Part shown: positions 59,840 to 64,000 of the stretch, one piece after another | Position numbering within the stretch: the stretch's first letter is position 1 | Layout: the number at the start of each line of letters is the position of its first letter | The notes under the pieces: model-generated | What the model was told of the DNA's origin: nothing | What the model saw: only the letters and a program-made list of their open reading frames with translations | Databases searched by the model: none | Made by a program: the position numbers and the translations under genes | From: Sesamum alatum | Lineage: Eukaryota; Streptophyta; Magnoliopsida; Lamiales; Pedaliaceae | Reading direction: 5' to 3' | DNA: 64,000 bases | NCBI GenBank assembly: GCA_034509735.1 | Contig: JACGWO010000011.1 | Span: 21,312,979-21,376,978, forward strand

Positions 59840-60992
59840 CCTTAGAAAGGATATAAACCAATAAATTTCCAACCATACAGAGTCAAACATTTCTATTTAT
59901 TTGTTTACTTGGATCATATGCTTGATTCACTAAATATGCATATCACAATTGACATAAAACTATTAATGACATCATTGAGATGGAGATGTTATTATTCAAT
60001 ATGAAATGGTAAAATTTAGTTTTAATTTTACCAAATATATAGATAGTTGTTTTACGCATGTGAGTTTGTTTTTCAATTTTTTTTTCGTAATTGGTTATTG
60101 GATATATGATAATTAATGGCTTGTCATTATATGAATGAACGTATGATAATTAATAAGTATATTGAATTACAAAATATTAAGAAATATATAACATTATAAT
60201 TTGAAGATGTATAATTGGTTTTTACTAAAATAAAAAACCAGACATAAAAGTATTTTAAATAGATGCGACCGATTATATTATTTAATGTATTAAAGTATAA
60301 AAAATTAGATGAAAAAGTGAAGTATAAACAAAAAAAAAAGTATTCATTTTATTGTTATTTACTATATTATCTATAGATATTATTTTACTATAAAAAAACT
60401 CCTCTTCTTTGAGATATTGGCTACGAAAAAAAATATTACATTAGTTTTTTTTGTTTGATGCATATTTTTATTTAATGAGTTTCAAGTTTATTATTTAATA
60501 ATTTAAAAATATTTTAATATTTATATATTCATTTTCTTATACATTGATGAAAAAAATGGTTAGTTAGTATTTCCTTCGCACTTTATTATATCTTTATATC
60601 AAATATTTAAGTTCTTTTACTTCAAGTATGAATTATTTGAGTTTCAGGATAGATTATTAATAATTGTGGGATAAGAAAACCTGTTTTTTTTTTTTTTTTT
60701 TTTAGTTCAAAAATTCTCTGTTACGACAAACGCATGCAATCGTGAAATTTCATTTGCATCTTCCTTAACATTAAATTTTCAAAGACTTATATCGTATTTC
60801 AAGGTAATTTATAATTTTCTCGACCACGAGTCCCAAAGAGATTAAAAATCCAATTTAAGAAGAAACTTCGCGCTTTTGAATCGATACTTACAGGCAAGAA
60901 TTACGGGACGATTGTTGCTTCCAGAGATTATAACTATTTTAAGTTAAATATAAAAAAAAATTATTCATATTTTTTTAGTCTCATAATTCTTT
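59840..60992. other. AT-rich intergenic DNA
   Basis: No coding frame longer than background is seen, nor any transposon ends. A T run of about 20 lies near 60687-60704. Confidence 0.6.
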
Positions 60993-61490
60993 GGGTTAAT
61001 TACACTTACACCCCCTTTGAGAATGTATAATTACACTTTTCTCCAAAAAAGTTTTGAAATTACACTTACACCCCCTCCGAAAATTCTCTGTTTACACTTG
61101 ACCCCCATCCGTTAGAGTTTGGACGAAAAATGTTCACGTCAACGAAAATAATTACACAAATTTTTAATGTTTTCCATCATTTAACATTCTCATGTATATT
61201 TTTGTACTTATAAGAGGATAAGTGTAACGTATATGTATGGAGTGAGGTCAATATTATTATATTTTTTCCTTATAAGTACAAATTTATTGCACGAATATGT
61301 TAAATGAGAGGTAAAATTAAAAATTTATGTAATTATTTTTGTTGAAATGAACATTTTTCGCCCAAACTTTAACGAATGGAGGTCAGGTGTAAACAAAGAA
61401 TTTTTAAAGGGGGTGTAAATGTAATTTCAAAACTTCTTTGGGGAAAGTGTAATTATGCATTTTCAGAAGGGGTCTAAATGTAATTAACCC
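60993..61490. mobile_element. MULE-type MITE, 498 bp, exact 9-bp TSD
   Basis: It begins GGGTTAATTACACTTACACC and ends TAAATGTAATTAACCC. An exact duplication TAATTCTTT lies at 60984-60992 and 61491-61499. It is the close relative of 573-1078 at the other end of the window. Confidence 0.92.
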
Positions 61491-61869
61491 TAATTCTTTT
61501 TATTTTCTCGAAATTTGTATGGAAAGTAATATTTTAATGAGAACGAACATTTAAATTTGTGTTACACTCAATGCTCCGTACATTTAATTTATGAATAAAT
61601 ATCACTAATTTGTCAATTTAGATGAATTAGCTGGGTGGAATGTTGTTTTTGCGCTTATATAATTAATAAAAAAAATTACATTAAAGAGATTATCGACAAA
61701 ATTAAAAATTAATATTGCCGTGTCACAAATAATAATGGGACCCACCCAATAATAAGCGGGTCAATCAAATACCAATAACCCGCACCCGCTCCACACAGCA
61801 ACTCTCAAAACCTAGCAAAGCACCGGCGGGTGGGGCTGTTGCCATTTTGCTTCTACTGTGGCAGCAACA
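61491..61869 (+). promoter_or_regulatory. 5' flank and leader of EER5
   Basis: The base composition shifts from AT-rich to GC-richer at about 61735, marking the likely transcribed leader (CCCACCCAATAATAAGCGGG, then CGCACCCGCTCC). No clear TATA box could be chosen. The first in-frame ATG is 61870; the frame is open upstream but without ATG. Confidence 0.4.
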
Positions 61870-63775
61870 ATGGCGGCATATGTAAGCATGGGAGAAGCTC
61901 ACCGGCGAATTACTGACTACCTAAATCGATTCGCGGACGCCGTATCGTATCAAGACGGGAAAACTCTCAGCCGCCTGGTATCGGTGTCCTCCGACTCCGC
62001 CGTCCTTGTCTCCCTCGCCGAAGCTCTCAACACATTCCAGGTGTCATTTTTTTCCACTTTCGTAATTTACTATTTAAAGAACTTGGAAACATATTGCATG
62101 TGTAGAGCCGGAGCCTTCTGGAAATTAGTTTAATGGCACTTATGCACAGCGTTAATTTGAGGAGTGCTGGTTGTTTTAGTTCGTTGTAGGAAAGCTATGC
62201 TATTTTAGGGCTTCAGATATGGTGGAATTGGGAAATTATTGGGTTATAATTGGTCTGGCTTTAAGATTGAGGGGCGAGTTGGACTGCATCTATTTTCACT
62301 GACTGAATGCGTTATCAGATGAGCCTTCATGATTCAGCTGCCATTTGGCATTTAAATTTGCTTTTCATACTGAAAAAGCGGTCAAATGTTTTCTAATGAT
62401 TTCTATTCTTGGAGGTGCCGTCCAGGAAGAATAGATGAATACATTCACTTTTTGTTTGGATTGATGGATTTAAGTGTACAAATTTGAAATCCTTAATAAA
62501 ACATCCTTTCCATTTGTTTGGGTAAGTCCATATTAGAAAGGATTTCAAATTCTTATTAATTGTTGTTAGACATGTATGCATATGCAAACATCAGTTTGAC
62601 ATATCGTGTTCTGAGTCTTTGACAATTCACTACCTTTTTGCTTCCTTTTTTCATATTTAAATCATTTCCAGGATAGAGTTCTATTTTTGTTTGCCAAAAA
62701 ATTCAATGTGAGATTATCATGAAACTCATCTAATGAGGTGATGTTCGTATGGGAAACTATGAAATACCTATCCATTTTAAGAAGGTTTAATTTATTACTG
62801 ATGAGTGATTGTAACTCTGTATTGCTTACAGCAGATTAACGGAAGCTTATAATGTTCTTAATATACATTGGAACTTTTTTGTGCCTGACTGTGCTTCATA
62901 TGTACTTTTTAATGGTAATGCTTAGGATTTTTCTTTGGAAGCTATGGCTTTTCAGTTGTTAACAGGTCTTTGACTTTGCTATGTATATCTACAGGATGCT
63001 AATAGACTTATGAGGCAAACTGAGAAATACTCCCAGTATGTGGACATTCTACTTCCTATGCTTCGTGCCTTGCAGAGTTATCGGCTAAGAAATTTAGTTG
63101 AGTCTTACCTGGCCTTTGAAAAAGCATCCAAGTATGTCACTTTTACTTGAATCTTTGTATGGTTAAACTTCCTGCATGATATTTTGATTCCTAATGATTC
63201 AGAATTGTAGTGCTTTTCTTCAGGAATTTCGAAATTGGGAATTGGCTTGGGCTTTGGAAGCATTGTACGTAATTGCATATGAAATTAGGATTCTTGCTGA
63301 GAAGGTAAGATAAAACAAATTATTCTTTTGTCCTTGTGGCAAATTTTTCTATGTATATATTGAAAAGAAGAGTTCAAGAAGTCAACTGATTTATGTTCTT
63401 GCGTATGAAGGCTGATATAGAGTTGGCTTCAATAGGGAAAACCCCAGAGAAATTGAAAGGTGCTGGTTCTTTCCTCATGAAGGTGTTTGGGGTTCTTGCT
63501 GGAAAAGGACCAAAACGCGTGGGAGCTTTATACGTGACATGCCAGCTTTTTAAAGTTTATTTCAAGCTGGGGACCGTCCACCTATGTCGCAGTGTAATAA
63601 GAAGTATTGAAACTGCCAGGATTTTTGACTTTGAGGAGTTTCCCGTAAGGGATAAGGTCACTTACATGTATTACACTGGTCGTTTGGAGGTGTACAATGA
63701 AAACTTTCCGGCTGCAGACCATAAATTATCATATGCTTTGACACATTGCAATGCACAGAAAGAAGCAAACATAAG
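61870..63775 (+). CDS. EER5: EER5/THP1, PCI-domain TREX-2 subunit (5' part, runs off window)
   Basis: Four coding exons are seen: 61870-62040 (57 codons, MAAYVSMGEAHRRITDYLNR...NTFQ), 62995-63131, 63211-63304 and 63411-63775. The exon 2-3 join uses a TAG acceptor at 63208-63210 and restores FEKASNAFLQEFRNWE. A donor GTCTGG follows 63775 and the remaining exons lie beyond 64000. The protein is the plant THP1/PCID2 relative. It works with SAC3 in the TREX-2 mRNA-export complex at nuclear pores, and in Arabidopsis loss causes an enhanced ethylene response. Residues about 160-260 (KVFGVLAGKGPKRVGALYV, SVIRSIETARIFDFEEFP, YMYYTGRLEVYNENF) are the start of the PCI helical repeat region. There is no sign of damage. 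Confidence 0.93.
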
Positions 63776-64000
63776 GTCTGGATAGTACTTGCTTTTCTTT
63801 TGATTATTGTTATTCACAAACCTGAATCTGGAGCAACTTGGGATATCCCAAAGCATTGCACAACTTAATTTCTTCAAAGCTAGATACATTTTTGTTTACG
63901 TGGCAAGCTATTATATGTAATTCATAGTTATACTTAATGTAGGTCTTGTTTGTCTACTGTATTTCATCAGTTTACTGTCACTTGTAAAAGCTTTTTCTGA

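Noticed and set aside
1..64000. A novel operon-like defence or biosynthetic system
   Set aside because: The host genes are unrelated in function and typical of conserved eudicot microsynteny; the unusual structure is explained by nested transposons.

Overview
The window is AT-rich nuclear DNA from a flowering plant, most likely a eudicot. This is shown by spliced genes with GT-AG introns, plant-specific gene families, and a mixed load of plant LTR retrotransposons, an L1-type LINE, SINEs, MITEs, a Helitron and a hAT element. I cannot name the species from sequence alone. No bacterial, viral or organellar segment is evident.

Five host genes are recognisable. (1) A plant cytidine deaminase, about 5507-6503, plus strand, single exon, complete in content but with two -1 frameshifts near its 5' end. 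(2) A two-exon, 98-residue membrane protein, 11700-13071, minus strand. (3) A four-exon chloroplast thioredoxin-like protein of the ACHT/TRXL2 type, 20205-25324, minus strand. (4) A single-exon nucleotide pyrophosphatase/phosphodiesterase, 30091-31557, minus strand. (5) The first four coding exons of the TREX-2 subunit EER5/THP1, from 61870 off the right edge, plus strand. As I recall it, Arabidopsis has these genes split between two duplicated blocks: CDA1 next to EER5 on chromosome 2, and CDA copies, EMB2752, ACHT2 and NPP genes on chromosome 4. The window looks like the unsplit ancestral order, opened by a 26-kb transposon insertion.

1-31.9 kb is genic DNA peppered with small DNA transposons. 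The dominant group is MULE-type MITEs with ends like GGGATAATTACA and 9-bp target duplications; thirteen can be delimited with matching or near-matching duplications. There are also Tourist-like MITEs with TTA duplications, a CACTA-like MITE, a Helitron inside ACHT intron 1, two tRNA-derived SINEs, one LINE-like retroposon and a putative solo LTR.

33.57-59.84 kb is a single nested transposon stack. A full-length minus-strand LINE (ends 33581 and 59826, 13-bp target duplication) is split by a Ty1/copia element (33813-38774) and a Ty3/gypsy Tat-type element (39502-55319). The gypsy element is itself split by a processed, poly(A)-tailed retrocopy of a PEARLI-4-type gene (45085-47872), and that retrocopy carries a hAT element (46388-47671) with an 8-bp duplication. 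The gypsy element also carries an antisense plant-mobile-domain gene between integrase and its 3' LTR. Subtracting the insertions in order restores each host element, so the order of events can be read directly.

59.8-61.9 kb is AT-rich intergenic DNA with one more MULE-MITE, followed by the EER5 gene.
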